Below, piece by piece: positions 50,943 through 59,283 of a stretch of 64,000 nt of DNA. A model generated the notes under the pieces. It saw nothing but the letters and a program-made list of their open reading frames with translations, ran no database searches and had not been told where the DNA came from. A program made the translations under genes and the position numbers. The stretch is from JANQRX01 sp963663975 (GTDB lineage: Bacteria; Pseudomonadota; Alphaproteobacteria; Rhizobiales; Kaistiaceae): positions 1 through 64,000 of the forward strand of contig CAXXRA010000011.1 in assembly GCA_963663975.2 (NCBI GenBank). The letters run 5' to 3'. Within the stretch, counting starts at the first letter, position 1; each line of letters begins with the position of its first letter.

Positions 50943-51461
50943 ATGGCGCTGTGGAAAGACGGTCGGTTTGTCGCCAATGAGTGGCGTCTCGTTCCCGAAG
51001 GGGCATCGTTGCCGTCGGGCGCCAAGGTGATCGTCGACCTCGACCGCTGGAAATCCGACCGCGCCGATCTGATCGGGCGTGAACAGCCGCTCGGTCTGTT
51101 GCTGGCCCCGGATTCCGACTGGGCGGACATCGTCGCCGATTTGCCCAGGTTCGATGTGATCGCCGTCAGCTTCCCCAAATTCGCCGACGGGCGGGCGTTC
51201 TCCATCGCCCGCCTGCTGCGTGAGCGCGACGGTTACCTCGGCGAGATTCGCGCCGTCGGAGACTATTTCATCGACCAGGTCCCGTTCATGAAACGGGTCG
51301 GCATCGACGCTTTCGAGACCGACGATCCGGTGCTGAAGAAGGCCTTCGATCGCGGCGAGTGGCCCGAGGTGCCGAATTACCTGCAGCCGGGCCTCGAGGG
51401 CGCGGCGGAAGTCCCTGCCGGCACCAGGCCATGGGCCCGGCGATCGACCGGATCGGAGTGA
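50943..51461 (+). CDS. DUF934 family protein, sulfite assimilation accessory
   Basis: 172 residues; RFDVIAVSFPKFADGRAFSI ARLLRERDGYLGEIRAVGD is the conserved core. Conserved neighbour of cysI/cysH; proposed accessory of sulfite reduction, not proven. Starts 3 bp after the cysH stop; last gene of the operon. Confidence 0.9.
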   Translation: MALWKDGRFVANEWRLVPEGASLPSGAKVIVDLDRWKSDRADLIGREQPLGLLLAPDSDWADIVADLPRFDVIAVSFPKFADGRAFSIARLLRERDGYLGEIRAVGDYFIDQVPFMKRVGIDAFETDDPVLKKAFDRGEWPEVPNYLQPGLEGAAEVPAGTRPWARRSTGSE

Positions 51462-51599
51462 GGTTCGGCTGGGCTCGGCTGAGCGCGCTGACCGTGGCGA
51501 AGCAGCTCGTTTGGCGGCCATCGAAGCTGTCTCGCAGATCGGATATGCTGCCCTCCATTGGGTGCTTTGTTGACCCGCCAAACACACCTGGAGGCAGAG

Positions 51600-51908
51600 A
51601 TGACAGCATACAACGCCGTTCGATTCCGCGTGAAGCCTGATCGCGAAAAAGAGTTCCTCGACGGGCACAAAGACCTCGACCTGTCCGTGCTCGAAGGCTT
51701 CCTTGGGGGCGCTTTGATCAAGACCGGTGAGCGAACCTATTGCCTCATCGGCAAATTCGACAATTTCGACAGCATCGTTGCCTCGCGGCCGCAGATGATC
51801 GCCGACCTCGACCGTTTTCGCGACATGCTGGAAGACCTCGGCGGCGGGCTTGGCGTCACCGACCCGGTCTCCGGTGAGGCGGTCATTGAGTTCGGAGCGG
51901 GCGCCTAG
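51600..51908 (+). CDS. antibiotic-biosynthesis-monooxygenase-like (ABM fold) protein
   Basis: 102 residues from ATG 51600 with GGAG upstream. A single dimeric alpha/beta-barrel unit: YNAVRFRVKPDREKEFLDGH, GALIKTGERTYCLIGKFDNF. Heme-degrading or quinol monooxygenase roles occur in the superfamily; no activity can be assigned. Its 3' end overlaps the converging TfoX-like gene by 26 bp. Confidence 0.75.
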   Translation: MTAYNAVRFRVKPDREKEFLDGHKDLDLSVLEGFLGGALIKTGERTYCLIGKFDNFDSIVASRPQMIADLDRFRDMLEDLGGGLGVTDPVSGEAVIEFGAGA

Positions 51909-52233
51909 ACCGTTTCGACTCAACGCCAGCGCTGGCTTCAGCAAATCCGATTGCCTCGGACGAAAGTTCGATCCAGTCGAGCCGGGCATCGCCGGCAATG
52001 AAGACCCATTGCTTCATGGCTCGCCCGTGGCCGGGGTCGAAGCGGTCCGCGTGCCCGCTATCGATCAAATTTGCGGCGCGCGTCTCATCGAGCTTGACGA
52101 CCAGCCTGCCCTTCACAGCCATCGAGAAAACCTTGCCGTCGGCTGTGAGGGTGCGGCTTGCAAACATCCGGCCAGCCTCAACGCCGGGCTTGTCCACCAA
52201 GGCAGCAACGACGTCGTCGAATCGATCGCTCAT
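51883..52233 (-). CDS. TfoX/Sxy N-terminal-domain protein
   Basis: 116 residues. GRMFASRTLTADGKVFSMAV, GRLVVKLDE and RFDPGHGRAMKQWVFI match the TfoX_N fold. Full TfoX regulates competence, but stand-alone domains like this are widespread and of unknown function. Start overlaps the stop of the SRPBCC remnant by 4 bp. Confidence 0.82.
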   Translation of the reverse strand: MSDRFDDVVAALVDKPGVEAGRMFASRTLTADGKVFSMAVKGRLVVKLDETRAANLIDSGHADRFDPGHGRAMKQWVFIAGDARLDWIELSSEAIGFAEASAGVESKRSRRPLRTQ

Positions 52234-52415
52234 GCCCCCGACTCCGCCGTTTCAACCAGCCGCCGCAACGCCACGCCGACATTCCTGGTGACGTTTCGCC
52301 TCATCGCAACTCTGTCCAGGATCCATCCCAGCGGTCCGAACTTGACCTCATATTCAAGCCGCTGCGTCAGCCGCGCGCCGTCGTGGTCGGCCTCGATGCG
52401 GGTGACCCAGCGCAT
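52230..52415 (-). pseudogene. SRPBCC-family C-terminal fragment
   Basis: 61 residues, LEYEVKFGPLGWILDRVAMR and NVGVALRRLVETAE, the last strand and long helix of an SRPBCC protein. The N-terminal half is missing; an unrelated AT-rich block starts just upstream (52420). The first Met is internal to the family. A matching-type N-terminal fragment is at 9598-9849, but common origin is not shown. Confidence 0.65.
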
Positions 52416-52431
52416 GAAGTTAGTTTAGATG

Positions 52432-52454
52432 AAAAAAGCCCCAGTCAAGGGGCT
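52432..52454 (-). terminator. rho-independent terminator of the zinc-ribbon pseudogene
   Basis: Minus strand: AGCCCC, 6-nt loop, GGGGCT, then six T. It closes the decayed gene at 52450-52615. Confidence 0.85.
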
Positions 52455-52615
52455 CTTAGTTCGGGCTGCTTCTCACCCGGACAAAGATCGTCACTCCTAT
52501 ACGGCGACATGTGTCGGGCACCGCAGTAGGACAATCGTCATCGCACGTAGCAGACCAGTCGTCAGTCCACGTTGCCTGCCCGAGCGCAGCCGTAGTGGTT
52601 ACGAAACCATGCCAT
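52450..52615 (-). pseudogene. decayed small zinc-ribbon protein gene
   Basis: ATG at 52615 with AGGAGG upstream gives MAWFRNHYGCAR, then the frame breaks. Other frames give TDDWSATCDDDCP and GARHMSPYRSDDL. Joined, these fit a known small-protein pattern with CxxC pairs (MAWFRNHY-CARCG-W-D-CP-CGARHMSP). At least two small deletions remove Cys codons and shift frame. Signals for expression are intact. AT-richer than its surroundings, suggesting transfer. Confidence 0.55.
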
Positions 52616-52644
52616 GTAGTATATCCTCCTACACGTCTGAGAGT

Positions 52645-52674
52645 ATTATACCTTAATCGAGCAAGGTAAGTTAA
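52645..52674 (-). promoter_or_regulatory. promoter of the zinc-ribbon pseudogene
   Basis: Minus strand TTAACT (52674-52669) and TATAAT (52650-52645), 18-bp spacer, 30 bp before the ATG. The -10 is a perfect consensus. Confidence 0.55.
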
Positions 52675-52884
52675 CCATGACGGAGCAATTTTACTGAGAC
52701 GGCTCTATCTTCCTGAAGCTAGATACCTCAGGGAACTCTCAAACTTCTCAGTTCCTACATCATCTATTGGAGGAACCTTCAATGTTCCGAAGGACTCAGA
52801 CGCGTCATATACAAATATTGAGTTAAAGTACGTTACTGCCGAGAAATACGTGCGATGCATCTCACAGCTTTCCTACGGGCTTAT

Positions 52885-54189
52885 GGGCACCTCTAAAAAT
52901 CCCTGTTCCGAGCAATCGTCATCGCCTTGATCGGTTATAATCCGGACGGTTTGGCGCGTAGATGTGGGGAACCGACCATGGGCCAAATGGGCTTTTTCGA
53001 CATCGCGAATCGGTATGCCGGCCTGGACGCCAAGAACGATCCTTTGGCGAGGATCGACGCGGTGGTTCCGTGGGAGAATTTCCGTGCCCGCCTGGAGGCG
53101 ATCTGGCGCAAGCCGGCCGAGGAACGGAAGTCGCCGGCGGGGCGAAAGCCCTGGGACGCGGTGGCGATGTTCAAGGCGATCGTTCTCTGCGAGCTTTACA
53201 ATCTCTCGGACGACCAAGTGGAGTACCAGCTTCGCGACCGCCTCTCGTTCATGCGGTTCGTAGGGTTCGGTCTTGAGGACAAGGTCCCCGACGCCAAGAC
53301 GGTGTGGCTCTACCGGGAACAGTTGGCGCGGGCGGGCATGGTCGAGGCGTTGTTCGAGGACTTCGACGGCTATCTGGAGAAGCAGGGCTACCTGGCGATG
53401 GGCGGCCAGATCATCGACGCGTCGATCGTACCGGTCCCCAAGCAGCGCAACAGCCGTGACGACAACGCGCGGATCAAGGATGGCGAGACGCCGGAGGGCT
53501 GGAAGGACCAGCCGGCCAAGCGGTCGCAGAAGGACACGGACGCACGGTGGACAAAGAAGCATGGCAAGAGCCACTACGGTTACAAGAACCATGTCAACGT
53601 GGACCGCCGGCACAAGCTGGTGCGGCGTTACCAGGTGACCGACGCGGCGGTGCACGACAGCCAGGTCGTGGAGGACATCCTTGATCCGGACAACACGGCC
53701 TCGGACGTGTGGGCGGACAGCGCCTATCGGTCGGCGGAGATCGAGGCGAAGCTGAAGGAGAAGGGCCTGAACAGCCGCATCCACCGCAAGGGGCATCGCG
53801 ACAAGCCGCTGAGCGAGCGGGAGAAGCGGGGCAACAAGGCCCGTTCGAAGGTGCGGGCGCGCGTCGAGCACGTGTTCGGGGCCCAGAGCAACGACATGGG
53901 CGGGACGCTGGTGCGCAGTATCGGGCTGGTACGGGCGAGGGCGCGGATCGGGCTGAAGAACCTCGCCTACAACATGCGCCGCCTGGTGCAGCTGGAGCGT
54001 CTCGCCGCGGCGGCGCCAACGTGATGGTCATCAGGGGAGAAGTCTGCCTGGAGCCCCCATTGACAGGGAAACAGACCCGCCGGGGAGCCGGAGAAGGCCG
54101 AAAACCCAGACGCCAACCCCGCTCATGACCCGCGAGAACCGCACAACCTGTCGAGTTTCACGTCAGTCGCATTATTTTTCGAGGTGCCC
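52885..54189 (+). mobile_element. IS5-family insertion sequence, copy 3 (12-bp insertion)
   Basis: 1305 bp, same ends as copies 1 and 2, with target duplication TTAT (52881-52884, 54190-54193). It is 12 bp longer because AATCGTCATCGC is inserted at 52914-52925 between the left end and the TATAAT box. Confidence 0.95.
52978..54024 (+). CDS. IS5-family transposase, copy 3
   Basis: 348 residues, intact, identical to copy 2 apart from the copy 2 stop. DDE residues as in copy 1. The 12-bp insertion changes the leader, not the protein. Confidence 0.93.
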   Translation: MGQMGFFDIANRYAGLDAKNDPLARIDAVVPWENFRARLEAIWRKPAEERKSPAGRKPWDAVAMFKAIVLCELYNLSDDQVEYQLRDRLSFMRFVGFGLEDKVPDAKTVWLYREQLARAGMVEALFEDFDGYLEKQGYLAMGGQIIDASIVPVPKQRNSRDDNARIKDGETPEGWKDQPAKRSQKDTDARWTKKHGKSHYGYKNHVNVDRRHKLVRRYQVTDAAVHDSQVVEDILDPDNTASDVWADSAYRSAEIEAKLKEKGLNSRIHRKGHRDKPLSEREKRGNKARSKVRARVEHVFGAQSNDMGGTLVRSIGLVRARARIGLKNLAYNMRRLVQLERLAAAAPT

Positions 54190-54209
54190 TTATATACTTG
54201 TTGCCTGCA

Positions 54210-54449
54210 TTACACGGCGAATTTACGAAATAACGCCTCTACCTGCTCATCGGTTGCGAATACCGGATTCGGATCACTCATGCGCCGGCGGACTTCTTCT
54301 TGCTGAGCAGGCGTGAGGCGAACGCCTGATTCGTTCTGCTCAACAACATCAAGGATCATCTCGCCAATTTCATCCTGGCGGGTGTCCGGAAGCGTCTTTG
54401 CGCGCTCAAGTGCTCTATCGAGAATTTTGACATGGGAACATGATGCCAT
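54210..54449 (-). CDS. orphan type II antitoxin (addiction-module type)
   Basis: 79 residues. RALERAKTLPDTRQDEIGEM, RLTPAQQEEVRRRMSDPNPV FATDEQVEALFRKF is the layout of antitoxins paired with RelE/ParE toxins. No toxin is found on either side: downstream is IS5 copy 3. The stop overlaps a possible ATG (TAATG) but that frame ends after six codons. Confidence 0.65.
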   Translation of the reverse strand: MASCSHVKILDRALERAKTLPDTRQDEIGEMILDVVEQNESGVRLTPAQQEEVRRRMSDPNPVFATDEQVEALFRKFAV

Positions 54450-54599
54450 ATCTCAGGATGCTTGCAAGCTCCTCCTCCCGGCTCCGGATGCAGGCACCTG
54501 CGATCTAGAATCAAACCAGTGTCCGCACCTTTCCGGCCCCATCGGCAAGAGGCACCGACGGGATGTCGCCGCCGTGGGCCGGCCCGGAGGGTTTCAAAA

Positions 54600-54832
54600 T
54601 CCGTGAACAGGAATCGAACACGGCTCACTTTGCGCGGAGCCAGCCGCTTGCGCCACATCGCCTGCATCTTCACAACGCGCTTCCGATTGGTCGTCACGGT
54701 GAGCACCCGAAACGTCGGAATGCCGAACGTCCGCTCGTGCACCCGCCCCGGCGAAGGCAGATCGTAGCAAGGAATTTGACCGCTCCGCCACGCCTCGTCG
54801 GTTTTCGCTGCGATAGCCTCGACTGGCTCCAC
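54600..54832 (-). pseudogene. C-terminal fragment, possibly replication-relaxation-type protein
   Basis: FRVLTVTTNRKRVVKMQAMW RKRLAPRKVSRVRFLFTDFE looks like the C-terminus of plasmid-associated replication-relaxation proteins. Only about 65 residues fit; the rest is out of frame. Family assignment is tentative. Confidence 0.35.
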
Positions 54833-54886
54833 CTGCCGATCGACCCACGCCGTCCACCGCCCGGCCGTGACGGAAAACGGCGTCTT

Positions 54887-55201
54887 TCACGGTTTTCTGA
54901 TCTGGATGTCGTCACCGTCGGTCCGAACCTCATAGGTCGGTACGGGCTCGTCGGTGACCCCGTCCTCCTCGGCCTCGCCCGACCTGACGTTGAAGATGGT
55001 GAAATGCCATGGACAGGCGACGAGGTCGCCATCAAGCTCGCCCTCCGACAGGGGACCACCTTCATGCGGGCAGGTATTGCTGAACGCGAAAAACTCACCG
55101 CCGACATTGGCGATGACCAGCTCTTCACCGTCGACCATGACGAGCTTCATGTCTCCGGCCGCCACGTCCGATGCTTTTGCCACCGTTTGGAACTCGGCCA
55201 C
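54887..55201 (-). CDS. Rieske 2Fe-2S ferredoxin-like protein
   Basis: 104 residues, one Rieske domain: CPHEGGPL (Cys-x-His) and CPWHFTIF (Cys-x2-His), giving the mixed Cys/His cluster ligands. A soluble electron carrier; such single-domain proteins serve dioxygenases or nitrite reductase NirD-type systems. No oxygenase partner is adjacent; zwf is the next gene upstream on the same strand, about 50 bp away. Confidence 0.92.
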   Translation of the reverse strand: MAEFQTVAKASDVAAGDMKLVMVDGEELVIANVGGEFFAFSNTCPHEGGPLSEGELDGDLVACPWHFTIFNVRSGEAEEDGVTDEPVPTYEVRTDGDDIQIRKP

Positions 55202-55249
55202 TGATACTTAACCTCTGGTTAAATTGGCATCGGTCGACGCCACCGACCG

Positions 55250-56728
55250 TTACACCATATCGCCGTGCCAGGTGCGGCCGTCGCGCTCGATCAGCGAGGT
55301 GGCGGCCGCCGGCCCCCAGGTGCCGGCGGAATAGGGCCGCGGCGGTTCGCTGGAATGTTCCCACGCCGCGGCGATGGGATCGATCCACGCCCACGCCGCT
55401 TCGACTTCGTCGCGGCGCATGAACAGGGTCTGATCGCCGCGGATAACGTCCAGGATCAAGCGTTCATAGGCGCCGGGGCTTCGCACGCCGAAGGCTTCGG
55501 CGAAGCTCATGTCGAGCGGCACGTAGCGCAGCCGCATGCCGCCCGGCCCGGGGTCCTTGATCATCAGCCACAACCGCACGCCTTCGTCCGGCTGCAGACG
55601 GATGACCAACCGGTTCTCCTCGATCGGTCCAACGCCATGTCCGAAGATCGAATGGGGAATAGCGCGGAACGAAACCACGATCTCCGACGCCCGCACCGGC
55701 AGTCGCTTGCCGGTCCTGAGATAAAACGGAGTTCCCGCCCACCGCCAATTGCCGACGCTGGCCTTCAGCGCAACGAAGGATTCGGTGGTGCTATGGGGAT
55801 GGCCGACATCATCGACATAGGACGGCAGTTCGCCGGTCGGCCCGTTGGCCGCGCGATACTGGCCCCGAACCGCCACATCGTTGATGGTCGACAGGTCGAT
55901 CGGCCGCAGCGCGCGCAACACCTTGATCTTTTCGTCGCGGACCGAATCGGCGGCGATTGCGGTCGGCGTCTCCATGGCCACCAGGCACAGCAGCTGCAAC
56001 AGGTGGTTCTGGACCATGTCGCGCAGCACGCCGGCACTGTCGTAGTAGTCGCCGCGGCCTTCGACGCCGATATCCTCCGCCACCGTGATCTGCACGTGGT
56101 CGACATGGGCGTTGTTCCACAGCGGCTCGAAAAGCGCGTTACCGAACCTCAGCGCCATCAGGTTCTGGACGGTCTCTTTGCCGAGATAATGGTCAATCCG
56201 GTAGATTTGACCCTCGTCGAAGACGGCGCCGACCGAATCGTTGACCTGCCTGGCCGATTCCAGATCGTGGCCGATGGGCTTTTCGATGACCACGCGGGTG
56301 GCACCGGTGCCCAAACCCGCCTCGCCGATGCGGCCGCTGATCGCGCCGTACAGTTCCGGGCCGACGGCGAGGTAGAAGGCGCGGCAGTAATCGGCGCCCT
56401 CTCTGAGCAGTTCGGCAAGGTCGCCCCAGCCCCGCTCGGACTGCGCGTCGACCGAAACGAAGTGCAGGCGCTCCAGGAAGGTGCGGACGTTGGCGTCGTC
56501 GCGCTCGCTCTCCCCGACGTGTTCGGTGAGCGCGGCCGCGGTTGCGTTGCGGTAGTCCTGGCTGCTCATCTCGCGACGCGATACGCCGATGATCCGGGCT
56601 CTGGCCGGCAGCTGTCCGTCGCGGTGGCGGTGGTAGAGCGCCGGCAGGAGTTTGCGATAGGCAAGGTCGCCGGCGCCGCCGAACACAACCAGATCAAACG
56701 GATTGACAACGATGATGCGGCTGGTCAT
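55250..56728 (-). CDS. zwf: glucose-6-phosphate 1-dehydrogenase
   Basis: 492 residues. Rossmann segment FGGAGDLAYRKLLPALY (GxxGDLA), active-site RIDHYLGKETVQN with His and Lys. Oxidises glucose-6-phosphate to the lactone with NADP. ATG at 56728 follows the family start (TSRIIVVNPFDLVVFG). Divergent from a lactonase-like gene, a sensible functional pair, though pgl and edd are not here. Confidence 0.96.
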   Translation of the reverse strand: MTSRIIVVNPFDLVVFGGAGDLAYRKLLPALYHRHRDGQLPARARIIGVSRREMSSQDYRNATAAALTEHVGESERDDANVRTFLERLHFVSVDAQSERGWGDLAELLREGADYCRAFYLAVGPELYGAISGRIGEAGLGTGATRVVIEKPIGHDLESARQVNDSVGAVFDEGQIYRIDHYLGKETVQNLMALRFGNALFEPLWNNAHVDHVQITVAEDIGVEGRGDYYDSAGVLRDMVQNHLLQLLCLVAMETPTAIAADSVRDEKIKVLRALRPIDLSTINDVAVRGQYRAANGPTGELPSYVDDVGHPHSTTESFVALKASVGNWRWAGTPFYLRTGKRLPVRASEIVVSFRAIPHSIFGHGVGPIEENRLVIRLQPDEGVRLWLMIKDPGPGGMRLRYVPLDMSFAEAFGVRSPGAYERLILDVIRGDQTLFMRRDEVEAAWAWIDPIAAAWEHSSEPPRPYSAGTWGPAAATSLIERDGRTWHGDMV

Positions 56729-56897
56729 GGACGGGCCCTTCGGCAACACGAAACAGCGGCTGCTCGGCTGTTGCCCGGCAGCCCAAGCGGTCTACACTGC
56801 GGCGTTTGTGGCAGAGGAACCGCCGGATCGCCAGCGTAAATGCGCCGGGACCGCATCAGGCCCGGCGGGCCACACCGGAATTCAAGGGGAGAGGCGC

Positions 56898-57788
56898 GTG
56901 GATGAAGCGGTTTGCATCGTGCCGGCCGGCGATTGGACCGGTGAAGGCGCGGTTTGGAAGGCCGATGACGACGCGCTTTTTTGGGTCGACATCAATCGGT
57001 TTCTCGTTCACCGCCTGGACCGCGCCACCGGCACCACAAAGAGCTGGTTTTTTGACGAGCCTGCGACCGCTCTCGGCCTGACCGATCGACCGGATACGCT
57101 GGTGGTCGCGCTCGCCTCGCGTGTGATCCTGTGGCAACCGTTCAACGATGCGCGCGCCGATTTCGCCCGGCCCGACATCAATTGGCCACACGCCCGTATG
57201 AATGACGGCCGACCCGATCCTGCCGGCAATTTCTGGGTGGGATCGATGCAGAACAACGTTGCCGAGGATGGCAGCGAAAGGGACATTGACGATGATCGCG
57301 CCGGACGCCTGTTCCGAATTCGCGCCAGCGGCGAAAGCAATTTGGAAGTGAGCGACATCGGCATCAGCAACACGCTGTGCTGGAGCCCGATCGGCGACCG
57401 GTTCTATTTTGGCGACACCCTCAAAAACGAGATTTACCTCTGGGACTATGACCTGCCGTCCGGCACGATACGAAATCAGAGGCCGTTCTTTTCCGGCTTC
57501 GACCGCGGGTTGCCTGACGGTTCGGCGATGGATCGCGACGGCTATTTGTGGAACGCCCGCTATGGCGGTGGCTGTATCGTTCGGGTGGCGCCCGACGGCA
57601 GCGTTGACCGTGTGATCGAGATGCCGGTGAGCAACATCACCACCTGCACCTTCGGCGGGCCGAATATGAAAACGCTTTATGTGACCACGGCACGCGGTGG
57701 TTCCGGCGCGGAGCGGTTGAGCGGCGGTCTGTTCGCGATCGAGGTCGAGGTTCGAGGGTTACCGGAGAACGTCTTCAAGCTTGGCTAG
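56898..57788 (+). CDS. SMP-30/gluconolactonase-family sugar lactonase
   Basis: 296 residues from GTG 56898, preceded by GGGGAGAGG. Six-bladed propeller with metal ligands: Glu in GEGAVWKADD, Asn in GISNTLCWSP, Asp in GLPDGSAMDRDG. Opens sugar lactones; the gene is 169 bp from divergent zwf, so it may act on gluconolactone or its phosphate, although classical 6-phosphogluconolactonases belong to other families. Confidence 0.9.
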   Translation: MDEAVCIVPAGDWTGEGAVWKADDDALFWVDINRFLVHRLDRATGTTKSWFFDEPATALGLTDRPDTLVVALASRVILWQPFNDARADFARPDINWPHARMNDGRPDPAGNFWVGSMQNNVAEDGSERDIDDDRAGRLFRIRASGESNLEVSDIGISNTLCWSPIGDRFYFGDTLKNEIYLWDYDLPSGTIRNQRPFFSGFDRGLPDGSAMDRDGYLWNARYGGGCIVRVAPDGSVDRVIEMPVSNITTCTFGGPNMKTLYVTTARGGSGAERLSGGLFAIEVEVRGLPENVFKLG

Positions 57789-57839
57789 TACCCGGAACCG
57801 ATCAGGGGGCGGGCAGCCACCAGAGGGACGCAGGAAAAC

Positions 57840-59207
57840 ATGCATCGCATCATCAGGATCCTGAAATGGGCGATCGCCCTTGCCATGGCCGCAGCCGGTG
57901 CCGCGCTCGCCGACAGCCGGCTGTTCAGCGTGCGGACCGATCAACCCGGCGTGTCGGTTAACGGCGCCGTTCACAATGGCCGTGCCCTGGCGATCGCCGG
58001 AACCGGCCAGGGCGTCACCTTCTTCCGTATCGAAAACCCGGCCGGTCCCGTTGCCTGCCTCAACGCTCTGACGTTTGCCCTGTCCGACGGGTCGAGCGTG
58101 GCTCGCACGATCGATTTCTGCGCCCGGAACTGGGACATCACGCTGGCGCTCGGCGGCGGCGGACCGCCTGCCTCCGGCTCGATCAGAATCACCACGGACG
58201 ACCCGACGGCTGAGATCGTCGGCGTGTACCTTGGCGGCCGGCCGGCCAACATGACCGGTCGCTTCGGCTCCAGCGTCGATGTGGCGCTGGGGCCTGATCA
58301 AGGTGGTCGCGGGTGTGCGCGCGATCTCGGTGTGGAACTCTCCGATGGCCGCCGCATGGCGCGGGTGGTCGATGTCTGCGCCGGCGGCGGCGTGGTCATC
58401 GTGCCGCTGATCGGGCCGGAGCTGCCGGTCACGGCCGCACCCGGCTCCCAGCCCGCTTTGCCCGTTGCCGAGCCGCAGTTCCCGCCACCACAGCCGCAGG
58501 GTCCCCAGTTCGTCACCAATATGGAGTGGTTCACCAGCAGCGGCGATGGCCAGGCCAGCCTTGACTTCGGTAATCGACTGACCGGCGCCGGCGAGTTCAC
58601 TGCCGTGTGCCAAATCGGCACGGGTTCGGCCAGTATCATTCTGTCGCGCACCTCGCCTGAGGTCGCGCCGGGAGCGAGCGTCGGCGTCCGATTTGCAGCC
58701 GGCACCTTCAACGCCGCCTATGCGGCCAGGGGAACCGCGATCAATCAGTTTTCGGGCCGTTCCCATCCGGAGCTGGTGGTGACCACGGCCGACCCGTTAT
58801 GGCCGGCCTTGATCCGCGAAAGCGCGTTGTCGATCACCGTCGGTTCGGGGGCCACGTTCGGACTGTCGCTCAGGGGTAGTGCGGTCCAGGCGCGCGAGTT
58901 CTTGGCCAGGTGCAATCCTGCGCCGATCGCGCCGCCCGTGCTGCCGCCGCCGCCGCCGCCACCGCCGGGCGTCGTCGGTGCGGTTGATTTCCTGTGCGAT
59001 GACGGGTCGACCCTGAGCGCCGCCTTCGATGGCCCCAGCGATAGCGTGACGGTGTTTGAAGGCGTCGGTCCGCCGTTGGTTCTCACCCGCATTCCCTCAC
59101 CGCAGGGCGCCCGCTATGTTGCAGCTGGTGCCGAACTCTTCGGCCTGGGGGAACAGATCACGTGGCAACGTGGCGGGGGCTTCATCCGCAACTGCACACC
59201 CCGCTAA
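57840..59207 (+). CDS. secreted multidomain protein with C-terminal MliC domain
   Basis: 455 residues. Signal peptide WAIALAMAAAGAALA, an N-terminal beta-rich domain (about 25-190) with Cys pairs, Pro linker, a second domain (about 220-350), an eight-Pro linker, then a MliC-like lysozyme-inhibitor domain (VDFLCDDGSTLSAAFDGPSD to WQRGGGFIRNC, about 378-452). MliC domains bind the active site of C-type lysozyme. MliC is usually a small lipoprotein; this fusion without a lipobox is unusual. Confidence 0.72.
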   Translation: MHRIIRILKWAIALAMAAAGAALADSRLFSVRTDQPGVSVNGAVHNGRALAIAGTGQGVTFFRIENPAGPVACLNALTFALSDGSSVARTIDFCARNWDITLALGGGGPPASGSIRITTDDPTAEIVGVYLGGRPANMTGRFGSSVDVALGPDQGGRGCARDLGVELSDGRRMARVVDVCAGGGVVIVPLIGPELPVTAAPGSQPALPVAEPQFPPPQPQGPQFVTNMEWFTSSGDGQASLDFGNRLTGAGEFTAVCQIGTGSASIILSRTSPEVAPGASVGVRFAAGTFNAAYAARGTAINQFSGRSHPELVVTTADPLWPALIRESALSITVGSGATFGLSLRGSAVQAREFLARCNPAPIAPPVLPPPPPPPPGVVGAVDFLCDDGSTLSAAFDGPSDSVTVFEGVGPPLVLTRIPSPQGARYVAAGAELFGLGEQITWQRGGGFIRNCTPR

Positions 59208-59283
59208 AGCGCGTCATCGGCAAAGACCGCCAGTCGCAATTTTACCACTGGCGAGTTCGCGGCCGCGCGGCTAGAAGCGCCCG

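Larger units (their letters stand above)
52671..54233 (+). pseudogene. AT-rich open frame interrupted by IS5 copy 3 (tentative)
   Basis: Removing the IS and one TTAT leaves an open frame of about 85 codons: AILLRRLYLPEARYLRELSN, SFSVPT..GTFNVPKDSDA, IELKYVTAEKYVRCISQLSY, GLIYLLPALHGEFTK, stop at 54231-54233. It reads like protein but has no start codon, no family match, and its end is antisense to the antitoxin. Confidence 0.25.

Noticed and set aside
52230..52415. The SRPBCC fragments at 9598 and 52230 as halves of one split gene
   Set aside because: They are 42 kb apart, and no shared breakpoint sequence is seen; either could come from many paralogues, so a link is not claimed.
52873..53871. 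Long antisense frame inside each IS5 copy
   Set aside because: Present in all copies only because the transposase is; no domain and no start context.
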